The position numbers and the translations under genes were made by a program. A stretch of 11,913 bases of DNA from Planctomycetota bacterium (GTDB lineage Bacteria > Planctomycetota > Planctomycetia > Pirellulales > Pirellulaceae). Below are positions 1-6,861 of this stretch, piece after piece. Below the pieces are notes generated by a model. That model was not told where the DNA came from and searched no databases. It was given only the letters and a program-made list of their open reading frames with translations. The stretch covers positions 1 to 11,913 of the forward strand of contig JAPLNJ010000594.1 in NCBI GenBank assembly GCA_026692885.1, written 5' to 3'. Each line of letters starts with the position of its first letter. Within the stretch, counting starts at the first letter, position 1.

Positions 1-2361
1 CATTTTTTCACGTCCCGCATGGCCAGTCTTTGTTTCACCCCCGCAGCCCTCGCCTCCGCCGCGGCGCCCAAGGTGGTCTGGTCCGAGGAGGCGGAGAAGT
101 TCGCGACGCCGGGCGGCATGCACTTCGGCACCGCCGTGGTCGACGATGCGGCGGCTTCGGGCGGTAAGGCCGTGCGCATTCCCTACGAGGCGGGTTCCCA
201 CGGCTGGAGTATGGTCTTCAGCGCCCCCCGAATGGAAATGCGTGGGCAGGTCCTGTTCACCTTCTGGCTCCGGGCCGAGAACCTCCCGCCACTGACGCCG
301 GGATTCATGCTGACCCTGGTCGCCCACGACAAGCAGACCGGGCAATGGGCCTACCACCGCCAAACCCGCGTCTATGGCGCCAACCTCCAGACGCAGGGCT
401 ACACCCCGGTCAGCCTGACGCTCGACGTGCCGTGGACCGCCGAGACCTACGGCCCGGAAGTGATCCTCCAGTGGGACTCGCCTCCGCAGGGCGTGGCGCC
501 GGTCATGCTGCTGGATCGGACCGAGATTTCCGTCCCGCGACTCGACGCTCCGCGCGTGCTGGAAGTTTCGCTTGGGAAGATTCGCTATCAGCCCCTGGAC
601 CAGGTGACGGTGCTCAGCTCCCTGGTCAACCCCACGGCCACGGCGATCGAGGGGACGCTGGTGGGCGAGGAGCTCCGCGCCGCCGATACGCGCCGAGAGG
701 TTTTCCAGGAGCACATCCGTCTCGGCCCCGGGGAACAGCAGCAAGTGACTTCCTCCTACTCGCTCGGCACCGAGGAATACGGGCGGGAGATTCGGGTGCG
801 ACTGCTCGTGGGCGGCCAGGAAGTCGCCAGCGGACGGGACTTCTTCGCAGTCTCCAAGCTGCCTCTCTGGGTCGCTGGCGGCGCCAGCGGTGACCGAGCC
901 TACGGGGCGGGCAACAGCGGCGCCGGCAGCTTCTATGTCGGCCCCGCCTCCGGCCAAGAATCCTGGCGTGGGGTGCAGTATTGGAAAAAGCTGCGACGGA
1001 TCTACTTCGAGTTCTTCTCCTGGGCTCCGGGCGACATCTCCGACCTGGCGCCCAGCGAGGACCTCTTCCCCGGCGGCGAGGCGCGCCTGACCTACCGCAG
1101 CCGCCAGACCATCCTCCAGCAGAACCGGATGTTCCGATCCGTGGGGATGTGGCCGGTCTCCTACGTCAACGGAACCTGCTGGGCCGAATCGGGCTACCAG
1201 CTGTTCCAGCGGCATCCGGAGTGGTTCTTGTACGACGCCAACGGGGAGATCGGTGGCTACGAGATGGACGGCCGCGAACTGATTCGCCGCAAGGCTGACG
1301 CCAACTTCGACCCCCAGACCTACGACCATATCTTTTTCCAGGCCTGTCTGAACCACTCCCTGCCGGCCGTGCAGGAGTACGTGGCTCGGCAGTTCATCCA
1401 CTGCGGCAAGATCATGGGTTTTGCCGGCGTCCGGTTGGATGTCCGCTACCTGGAGGTCTACCCCGGCGAGCGCGGGTTGGACGGCCAGGAAGTCGCCGCC
1501 ACCTATCCCGACGCCGACCGCATCAGCGCCGCTGCCGTCAAACGCATCAAGGCCCTCGTCCACCAGGAACTCCCCGACTTCACCTTCGGCTACAACTACG
1601 CCTCGCCCGAAGAGGTCAGGGACCTGCCGGAGACGTTCCAGGAACGCTGCGCAGGCGGGGCCTGGATGCTCGACGAACTGCCCTGCACTTATCAGGAGAA
1701 GAGCTCGCCCTACCACGTGTGGAAAACCTACGTGCGCCGCATGATGTCCTGGGGCGATCAGGTCAATAAGTTGGGCGGTGTCTACAACCCCTATGACTTC
1801 AACCGCGGGAGCATGGAGTACCCGATTGATCTGATCTACTCGGCCATTTTCCGCATCATCAGCGGTGGCCGGGACTACGGTGGCTGGTACTACAACTCCC
1901 GCCAGCCGGTCGGCGATCTGGGTGCCTTTACCACCCGTTTCAGCGAGTATCTGCACAACGCCAACCGCGACTGGATCCCGCAGCTCAAGGGCCAGGTCGA
2001 CGTCAAGTCCGCGGCGCCGCTCTGGTGGCAGGAGCTGTGTTTCTGGACCCGTTCCAGCGCAGGCCGCAAGTGCCTGCAGGTCCACCTGGTCAATCCGCCC
2101 AAGGTCGCCGAGGTTGGGGAGAATCCCCGTTCGGAGCTGAACCCTGCGGTGCGTGACATTACCGTAACCTGCGCGCCTGCCGAGGGACAAAAACCCAACG
2201 CCGCCTACCTGCTGATGAGCGAGCCGGCAGAACTCACCGGCCTCAATGAACTGCAGGTCGTGAAGCTCGACCTGCGTGCTGCTGACGGCGGCCAAGTCGC
2301 CGTCACCGTGCCCAACGTGCTCTTCTGGAAGATGGTGGTGTTCGAGTTCAAGGAGCGCTGA
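1..2361 (+). CDS. Secreted TIM-barrel glycoside hydrolase-like protein (5' partial)
   Basis: The frame is open to base 1 and no ribosome-binding site precedes the first ATG at 19, so the true start is probably left of the window. Residue numbers count from ATG 19. An Ala-rich stretch (about 1-20) looks like the end of a signal peptide. Residues ~20-180 resemble a beta jelly-roll of carbohydrate-binding type, and ~180-290 an Ig-like beta domain. Residues ~325-660 look like a glycosidase TIM barrel: a GVRLD segment puts Asp474 at a strand end, and MLDELP puts Asp552/Glu553 at another. These are candidate catalytic acids, assigned by pattern only. Residues ~670-780 look like a C-terminal beta domain. 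The role is inferred as hydrolysis of a polysaccharide outside the cytoplasm; I cannot name the GH family or substrate. It is probably co-transcribed with the next gene, whose start lies 2 bases after this stop and whose ribosome-binding site lies inside this gene. A catalytically inactive relative remains possible. Confidence 0.75.
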   Translation, partial: HFFTSRMASLCFTPAALASAAAPKVVWSEEAEKFATPGGMHFGTAVVDDAAASGGKAVRIPYEAGSHGWSMVFSAPRMEMRGQVLFTFWLRAENLPPLTPGFMLTLVAHDKQTGQWAYHRQTRVYGANLQTQGYTPVSLTLDVPWTAETYGPEVILQWDSPPQGVAPVMLLDRTEISVPRLDAPRVLEVSLGKIRYQPLDQVTVLSSLVNPTATAIEGTLVGEELRAADTRREVFQEHIRLGPGEQQQVTSSYSLGTEEYGREIRVRLLVGGQEVASGRDFFAVSKLPLWVAGGASGDRAYGAGNSGAGSFYVGPASGQESWRGVQYWKKLRRIYFEFFSWAPGDISDLAPSEDLFPGGEARLTYRSRQTILQQNRMFRSVGMWPVSYVNGTCWAESGYQLFQRHPEWFLYDANGEIGGYEMDGRELIRRKADANFDPQTYDHIFFQACLNHSLPAVQEYVARQFIHCGKIMGFAGVRLDVRYLEVYPGERGLDGQEVAATYPDADRISAAAVKRIKALVHQELPDFTFGYNYASPEEVRDLPETFQERCAGGAWMLDELPCTYQEKSSPYHVWKTYVRRMMSWGDQVNKLGGVYNPYDFNRGSMEYPIDLIYSAIFRIISGGRDYGGWYYNSRQPVGDLGAFTTRFSEYLHNANRDWIPQLKGQVDVKSAAPLWWQELCFWTRSSAGRKCLQVHLVNPPKVAEVGENPRSELNPAVRDITVTCAPAEGQKPNAAYLLMSEPAELTGLNELQVVKLDLRAADGGQVAVTVPNVLFWKMVVFEFKER
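2350..2355 (+). promoter_or_regulatory. Ribosome-binding site of the second operon gene
   Basis: AAGGAG lies inside the last codons of the upstream gene, 8 bases before the ATG at 2364. It fixes that start and indicates translational coupling of the two genes. Confidence 0.6.
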
Positions 2362-2363
2362 AG

Positions 2364-4235
2364 ATGCTGACCCGTACCTGGCGCGTACTGCTGCTGATTT
2401 CCCTCGGGCTGGCGCTGTGCCCCGCGCCGTCCCTGTCCGCTGGAGTGGACTGGGTCGGCCCCAATCTCCTGAGCAATCCGGACTTCGAGATCGCCAGCGA
2501 CCAGGGACTTCCGGTGGATTGGACGGTCACGGCGACTCCCGTTGGCAGCGCCAAGTTCAGCCTGGACCAACAGGTCTTTCTGGTCGGCAAAGCGGCCCTC
2601 AAAGCCGAGGTCCCGGACACCGGCGCGGCCGTCGTCCGCTGCCAGCCCGTTCCGGTCGAGAGCGGCAAGTGGTATCTGGTTTCCGTCGGGTATCGCACGG
2701 AGGGCTTCGGCCAGCGCGGCAAGTACAGCGGCGTGGACTCGTCGGTGGCCGTCACCTGGCAGGACGCCTCCGGCAAACAGCTTGGCTCCGCGCCCGGGAT
2801 CAGCTTCCCCTACCATCCCGTGGATTGGGACCTGGGCGATCGTTTTGTCCTGGCTCCCGCCGGGGCCGCGCAATTGGTCCTGACCGCCAGCCTCAACAAT
2901 CACTCCCAGCAGCAAATCGGCAAGAACATTCCGTCCGCCCTCTGGCTGGACGGCTGGCAGATTCGCCAGTATAACCCGCCGCCCACACCGGAGTGGGCCC
3001 TGCAGAAGGTCCCGCGCATCGTCGCAGGCGGTCTGAGCACCTCCCGCGCCCAAGCCTACCAGCTCGCCAGCCAGAACATGGCTGGCGGCAAGTGGAGTTC
3101 CATCGTGACCGATCCCCAGGCCACCTACGACTCAGTCATCTCCAGTCCCGCAGGCGTGAAGAAGGGCATCATGGCCCATTCGCCTTATTTCACAAATGCG
3201 CCGCCCGGCCTCTATCGCGTCCTACTGCGCGCGAAGGTGGCCACCCACACCGGCGACCAGGAAGCTGGGACCTTGGACGTGTTTTCCGAGTACGCCAGCA
3301 CCCGGGCCGAACTCCGTCTCTTTCCCAAGGACTTTCCGGCCGCCAATACCTATCACGAGTTCTCCGTCGACTTCCTCCTGCGTTCCGCCGGCTACTGGGG
3401 CTTTCGGGTTTACACCCAAGGCAATCAGCCCTTCACCGCGGACATCGTGAAGATCTTCCCCCTGGCGTTACTGGAGGACAAGCAGCTCCTGGAACTCTAC
3501 CCTGGCACGGAAGGCGCTATTCCCGCCGAGCTCCAGCCTCGCCGCAATGCGCACCCCTTCACCGGCCTGCTCATCGCGGGGGCCCTGTACGACTACTACC
3601 GCATCGTGGACGCCCACCACCTCAGCGGGTACGACATGCAGCTGAAGATGATCCCCATCCGGAAGAGTCGTTCTCAGGTCTACGTGGGCTTCCCCGAGAC
3701 CGCCCGGGAGCTGTTCGACCACAATGTCATCTACCTGTGCGGCGCCGACCTCACCGCGCTCACGTTGCGGCAGAAAAACATGCTCGCCGAATATGTTCGG
3801 CGCGGTGGCGGGCTGATCGCCTTTGGCGGTCACAAGGCCCTGGACCGCGCCGGTCTCAAGGGTTCGCTGCTCGAGGATGTCTTGCCCATCGTTGGCGGCG
3901 ATGGCCTCCCGCCGTTGGTGGCCCTGCCCGGCGGCGCGCCTTTGGTTCGGGCCGCCGCCCACCCCGTCACCCAGTTTGCCGACTTTGACTCCCCACCGGC
4001 TTGCTTCTACGTGCATGACCTGCGGCTCCGACCGGAGGCGCAGACCCTGATCACGGTGGACGGCAAGCCCGGCTTGGTGGTCGGCAAATCCGGCAAGGGC
4101 CGTGTCGCTGTTATCAGCATGACCTGCTTCGGCGCGCCGGCTGAATCGCAGACACCCTTTTGGCAGTGGCGCTCGTGGGTCCTGCTGCTGCGCGACCTGG
4201 CCTGGTGGGCCGCCGGCCAGGACGAGCATTTCTAG
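2364..4235 (+). CDS. Secreted protein: two jelly-roll-like domains plus GATase1-like domain
   Basis: 623 residues. The N-terminus is a classical signal peptide (MLTRTWR, then a Leu-rich core, cleavage probably after PSLSA near residue 26). Residues ~30-195 begin with NLLSNPDFEI, a start typical of CBM4/9-like jelly rolls. Residues ~198-370 look like a second beta-sandwich. Residues ~395-615 resemble the flavodoxin-like class I glutamine amidotransferase fold that is common as an accessory domain in glycosidases: strand GLLIAG near 400, VIYLCGADL near 456, and RRGGGLIAFGGH near 481. I see no nucleophile-elbow Cys in that fold, so amidotransferase activity is unlikely; a binding or structural role is more probable. 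The start is supported by AAGGAG at 2350-2355, 8 bases before the ATG. The gene follows its neighbour by 2 bases, which implies translational coupling and a shared job in extracellular carbohydrate handling. The substrate is unknown. Confidence 0.75.
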   Translation: MLTRTWRVLLLISLGLALCPAPSLSAGVDWVGPNLLSNPDFEIASDQGLPVDWTVTATPVGSAKFSLDQQVFLVGKAALKAEVPDTGAAVVRCQPVPVESGKWYLVSVGYRTEGFGQRGKYSGVDSSVAVTWQDASGKQLGSAPGISFPYHPVDWDLGDRFVLAPAGAAQLVLTASLNNHSQQQIGKNIPSALWLDGWQIRQYNPPPTPEWALQKVPRIVAGGLSTSRAQAYQLASQNMAGGKWSSIVTDPQATYDSVISSPAGVKKGIMAHSPYFTNAPPGLYRVLLRAKVATHTGDQEAGTLDVFSEYASTRAELRLFPKDFPAANTYHEFSVDFLLRSAGYWGFRVYTQGNQPFTADIVKIFPLALLEDKQLLELYPGTEGAIPAELQPRRNAHPFTGLLIAGALYDYYRIVDAHHLSGYDMQLKMIPIRKSRSQVYVGFPETARELFDHNVIYLCGADLTALTLRQKNMLAEYVRRGGGLIAFGGHKALDRAGLKGSLLEDVLPIVGGDGLPPLVALPGGAPLVRAAAHPVTQFADFDSPPACFYVHDLRLRPEAQTLITVDGKPGLVVGKSGKGRVAVISMTCFGAPAESQTPFWQWRSWVLLLRDLAWWAAGQDEHF

Positions 4236-4242
4236 ACCGGAT

Positions 4243-4384
4243 GATTCAGGTCTTTGAAGTTGCGCATTTTCGTCGGATGGGTCTCCTGACCCGTCCTTTT
4301 CCGATGTTCCTGAGGTCGGGTCGGAGACCCGACCCACAAGAAATGCCGCGAAAACGTGATAGCGCAACTTCAAAGATTCAGGTC
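4243..4384. mobile_element. MITE-like element with terminal inverted repeats and flanking direct repeats
   Basis: GATTCAGGTC occurs at 4243-4252 and again at 4375-4384 in the same orientation. Between them the 122-bp interior (4253-4374) begins TTTGAAGTTGCGC and ends with its exact reverse complement GCGCAACTTCAAA. Because TC/GA flank the inverted repeat, the boundary is ambiguous: a 13-bp TIR with a 10-bp duplication fits, as does a 15-bp TIR with a 6-bp duplication (TTCAGG). The interior is also self-complementary: GGGTCTCC (4279-4286) pairs with GGAGACCC (4323-4330), and GGTCGGGTC/GACCCGACC (4314-4322, 4326-4334) form a 9-bp stem. It encodes nothing. It sits 7 bases after the stop of the secreted-protein operon and may act as its transcript end. 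Terminal inverted repeats with direct flanks match a non-autonomous transposon; the family is unknown. Confidence 0.7.
4314..4334 (+). repeat. 9-bp hairpin inside the MITE-like element
   Basis: GGTCGGGTC, loop GGA, GACCCGACC form a perfect stem. It is the strongest hairpin just downstream of the operon stop at 4235. It has no U-tract after it, so a classical intrinsic terminator is not supported, although it could still shape the mRNA 3' end. Confidence 0.45.
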
Positions 4385-4796
4385 GGCCGGAGCGAGGTCC
4401 CAAAAGCTGTGCCGGAACGGCGCAACCGTCGCTCATGGGAAACAGTGGGACTGACGTACCCTTCCTGCGAAGGGTGGCAGATGGTGCCCCCTAGATATAG
4501 TAGTACCGGCAGAACTCGTACTATCGCAAACATCCCAAGGGAAACAGGGGGTAGCCCTAGAGCGCGGCGCAAAATGCGACGCACTCGCCCTATGGCTGGA
4601 AGCCTGCCCGGTGGGACTTGACGGCACGACACGGGCGGGCATTCTCGCGATGATCAAGGCTGCAATCTGAGGTCCGCGGGTAGGTTGAATCCGATAGTAG
4701 ACATCTTGCATCTGGCCCGGGGAAGGTCGATAATTCTCTCGCAGCCGGATTGAAGACCGGGGGGGACGGGGACATATCCAGCGTATCACGGTTCTT

Positions 4797-4946
4797 CACG
4801 GAAGCGACGAAAGTGGCCGTCTCGTGACACGGAATGTACGTCCCAGGAATCAGCCTCAGAATAGCGAATTCCGCGCCCTCGATGGCGAAAAGATCATCAA
4901 AGGTCGGGTCCTCTATCACGTCGCCAGATGCGAGCTTTAGTTCCAT
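4797..4946 (-). pseudogene. Fragment of a small hypothetical protein
   Basis: Reading leftward from an ATG at 4946, about 50 residues look protein-like: MELKLASGDVIEDPTF, then an acidic stretch, FAILRL and GTYIPC. This resembles the start of small hypothetical proteins of the kind '...SG..IEDP......FAIL....TYIQ', known to me only from general memory. After ~4797 the frame stays open but turns into low-complexity sequence that does not look like a folded protein, so the gene appears truncated or frameshifted. There is no strong ribosome-binding site. A complete, unusual small gene running on to 4590 cannot be excluded. Confidence 0.3.
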
Positions 4947-5310
4947 TGCTACAAGCCTTGTCTTGATCAACGGAACGGGCCGTTGCGTCTGCCAAGCCTA
5001 CCGCGCGGCGGCAAGATGTTCCACCAGGGAGATGGATTCGGTAGACTATTGGCCATCGGGACGGTCGGCGGTGTTGCAACACCACGGCCAAGCGGCTGCG
5101 GGCGGACGCGGTGTTGCCTGCCTTTCACCACGACGCCCTAGGCCGGCCCGGTCAGAAAGGCAGGTGCCATTCCCACGTCCCGCGAATTTGTCATCGGCCA
5201 TCTTTGCAGCGCTCGGTCTGCGGCCATCGAATTGGCGAAATACATAGCCGAGCAAGGTTTGGCCTTGATCGTAAGGTTGCGCATTTTACTGTCCGTGCTG
5301 GCAATGCCCC

Positions 5311-5387
5311 GGGTGGCTGGTGGCTGAGCCTAAGCGAAGCCCCAGTACCCGGTTTCTGGGGCATCGCTGCACTGCCACCAGCCACCC
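5311..5387. repeat. Nested inverted repeat (14-bp arms)
   Basis: GGGTGGCTGGTGGC at 5311-5324 is the exact reverse complement of GCCACCAGCCACCC at 5374-5387. Inside it, GCCCCAG (5339-5345) pairs with CTGGGGC (5356-5362). The whole 77-bp stretch can fold into a stem with an inner hairpin. It encodes nothing obvious and looks like a dispersed structured repeat; only one copy is present in the window. Confidence 0.6.
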
Positions 5388-5645
5388 TGCCCGACTGCTG
5401 CTAGCGTTTTGCGCCACATTCTGATCAAGGCCGACGCTGGCAGAACGCCTCATCGCACTCGTGCGCCGTAAAGGCGTGGGAGGGTGCGAGGCGTCATCTT
5501 CCGCGGTCCACAAATCACGGCGGTTCACATACACAGTGCCGCCAGGCCGGTTGCTGCACGACGCGGAGCGATCACTCCCGGCGTTGATCGTCCGCGGCTC
5601 GACATCGGCGGGGACTTGCGCTAGATCTTGGCCAGCCAGAACGCT

Positions 5646-5800
5646 TCAGCCCCGCAACGCGTCGCCCGCGACCTTGCCGTTCCTGCTCCGGTCAGCAAAT
5701 CCGTCGAGCAACCCGAACATCGCCGAAAATCCGCGTCGGTAATGGTTTCCCGTTTGGAAGTGGGTAGAATCGTCGGTCGCGATTGAAGGGCTGAATTCGG
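5646..5800 (-). pseudogene. Possible EF-hand-like coding scrap
   Basis: On the minus strand a short stretch reads GLLDGFADRSRNGKVAGDAL, resembling an EF-hand or dockerin-like calcium loop (D-x-S-x-N-G-x-V) with Ala where the final Glu should be. A stop follows soon after. It is too short and isolated to call a gene and could be chance. Confidence 0.15.
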
Positions 5801-6249
5801 TGAGCGGACAGGCGACTTGCGGTCCGTAATGGCTATGCCAAGAACTGGCCAAAGGCACGGCATTCCGGCGTTTTGATTTGTGCCATGAGTTTTTGGCACT
5901 GACGGATGAAGTGATAGCCCGTGTCGGCAGTATGCCGAGGGGCTGAGGCGGAAAAGGAAGGTATTTGAGACACCAGAATAGGTCCCTGCAGTCTTCGTGG
6001 TCGCCCAACCCCGAATCGCAGCATTTCTGCGTCTAGCCGATCGACCACCTAGCCCGCCACACGATCCTGCTCGTCTTGTGCTAGCCCCCCAGCCCAAGGC
6101 CCAGCTGCGGCCGGACCAGTCGCACCTATGCCGCGTCCGTCCGATCTGGACGCCCTGGGGTCGGGCCGTGGACAGAAAACGGCTGGTCTCGCTGATCGCC
6201 ACGGGTGTACGGGCACGCCGCACCCCCGGTCTGTCACGCATGCTCAATG

Positions 6250-6861
6250 TCATTTCGTCTCCTCGCCCGTCGGCCGTTCGGAGAGTTGGAACGTGGGCAG
6301 CGTCCGCAGGGCGGCGGCATCGAACAGCCAGATCTCGGTCCCCGTCGTCAGACGCAAATCGAACGCAATCTGCTTGCCATCCGGCGACCAGCCGGGCAGC
6401 GTCAAGCAGCGCGGCGCCACTTTTGCCGCCTGCCCGGTGTCCACGTCCATGATCAAACAAGGCATGAGGTCGTCCGCATTCCAGCCGCCGAAGCCGAGTT
6501 GCCGGCAGTCGGGGGACCAGCCTCCGAGAAATCCGGTCCCGCGAGGCAACGTGAATCGCTTCACGAGCCGGCCGGTTTCGGATTCCATAATGACCAGTTC
6601 GGTGTCGCTCTTGTAAGCCACGCGTTTGCCGTCCGATGAGACCGCCGAGTAGGGATAGGGCACGGATACAACCTCCCGGGGTGCTGCTGATCCCAGGTCA
6701 TCCAGGCCGACCGCCATGAGTTTGCCGCGAGAGTGGAAGAAGCGTTTGGCCATCCCCAGGCCCGCTCGGGAAGCCGCCTTCCGCGACCTTTCGGGGGTTG
6801 CCACCGGAGGCGCCGACCACCCACACCTCTTCGCCTTTGTCTGAAGGGCGGACGTAGGCAA
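6250..6861 (-). CDS. C-terminal PD40/TolB-like propeller part, split by frameshift from the SUMF1 gene
   Basis: This frame carries the rest of a beta-propeller begun in the SUMF1 gene to its right. From ~6750 down it has repeated PD40-type motifs: SSDGKRVAY, WSPDCRQLGF and WSPDGKQIAFD, each followed by hydrophobic strands such as ELVIMES and EIWLFD, ending at TGA 6250-6252. The first ~35 residues, up to about 6750, are an out-of-frame reading of the SUMF1 gene, so the ORF's own start is probably not real. The upstream frame reads into the same propeller and fails just where this one becomes protein-like, which points to one gene with a one-base shift at about 6748-6751. Such propellers usually bind proteins or small ligands. 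A programmed shift or a sequencing error is possible, but the missing 5' end of the same gene makes decay likely. Confidence 0.65.
   Translation of the reverse strand: MPTSALQTKAKRCGWSAPPVATPERSRKAASRAGLGMAKRFFHSRGKLMAVGLDDLGSAAPREVVSVPYPYSAVSSDGKRVAYKSDTELVIMESETGRLVKRFTLPRGTGFLGGWSPDCRQLGFGGWNADDLMPCLIMDVDTGQAAKVAPRCLTLPGWSPDGKQIAFDLRLTTGTEIWLFDAAALRTLPTFQLSERPTGEETK

Larger units (their letters stand above)
4385..6249. other. Gene-poor decayed region
   Basis: About 1.9 kb with no convincing intact gene. Open frames on either strand have shifting, repetitive composition and no recognisable domains, apart from two scraps listed separately. It holds several inverted repeats: ACCCTTC/GAAGGGT at 4458-4475; a 14-bp palindrome GGTGTTGCAACACC at 5070-5083; CCTGCCTTTC/GAAAGGCAGG at 5117-5126 and 5155-5164; and the longer element at 5311-5387. 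No tRNA, promoter or rRNA was recognised. It is best read as decayed intergenic DNA with small repeats between the operon and the SUMF1 gene. Confidence 0.5.

Noticed and set aside
345..2198. Several overlapping long open frames inside the first gene on both strands
   Set aside because: Arg/Pro/Ala-rich readings typical of shadows in GC-rich DNA; the main frame alone has domain-like sequence.
2205..4436. Long minus-strand frames opposite the second gene (2205-3053, 3468-4436)
   Set aside because: Composition matches antisense shadows, with no motifs or ribosome-binding sites; the plus-strand frame has a signal peptide and recognisable domains.
4755..4780. G-run as a possible G-quadruplex or regulatory signal
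   Set aside because: A single long G-run in GC-rich DNA with no nearby promoter or gene start to act on.
5275..5286. GTTGCGCATTTT shared with the left arm of the MITE-like element (4259-4270)
   Set aside because: Only 12 bases match, with no second arm or direct flank, so a second copy is not supported.
5621..6460. 279-residue minus-strand open frame
   Set aside because: It overlaps the propeller gene antisense or out of frame, has no domain pattern, and its composition shifts along its length.
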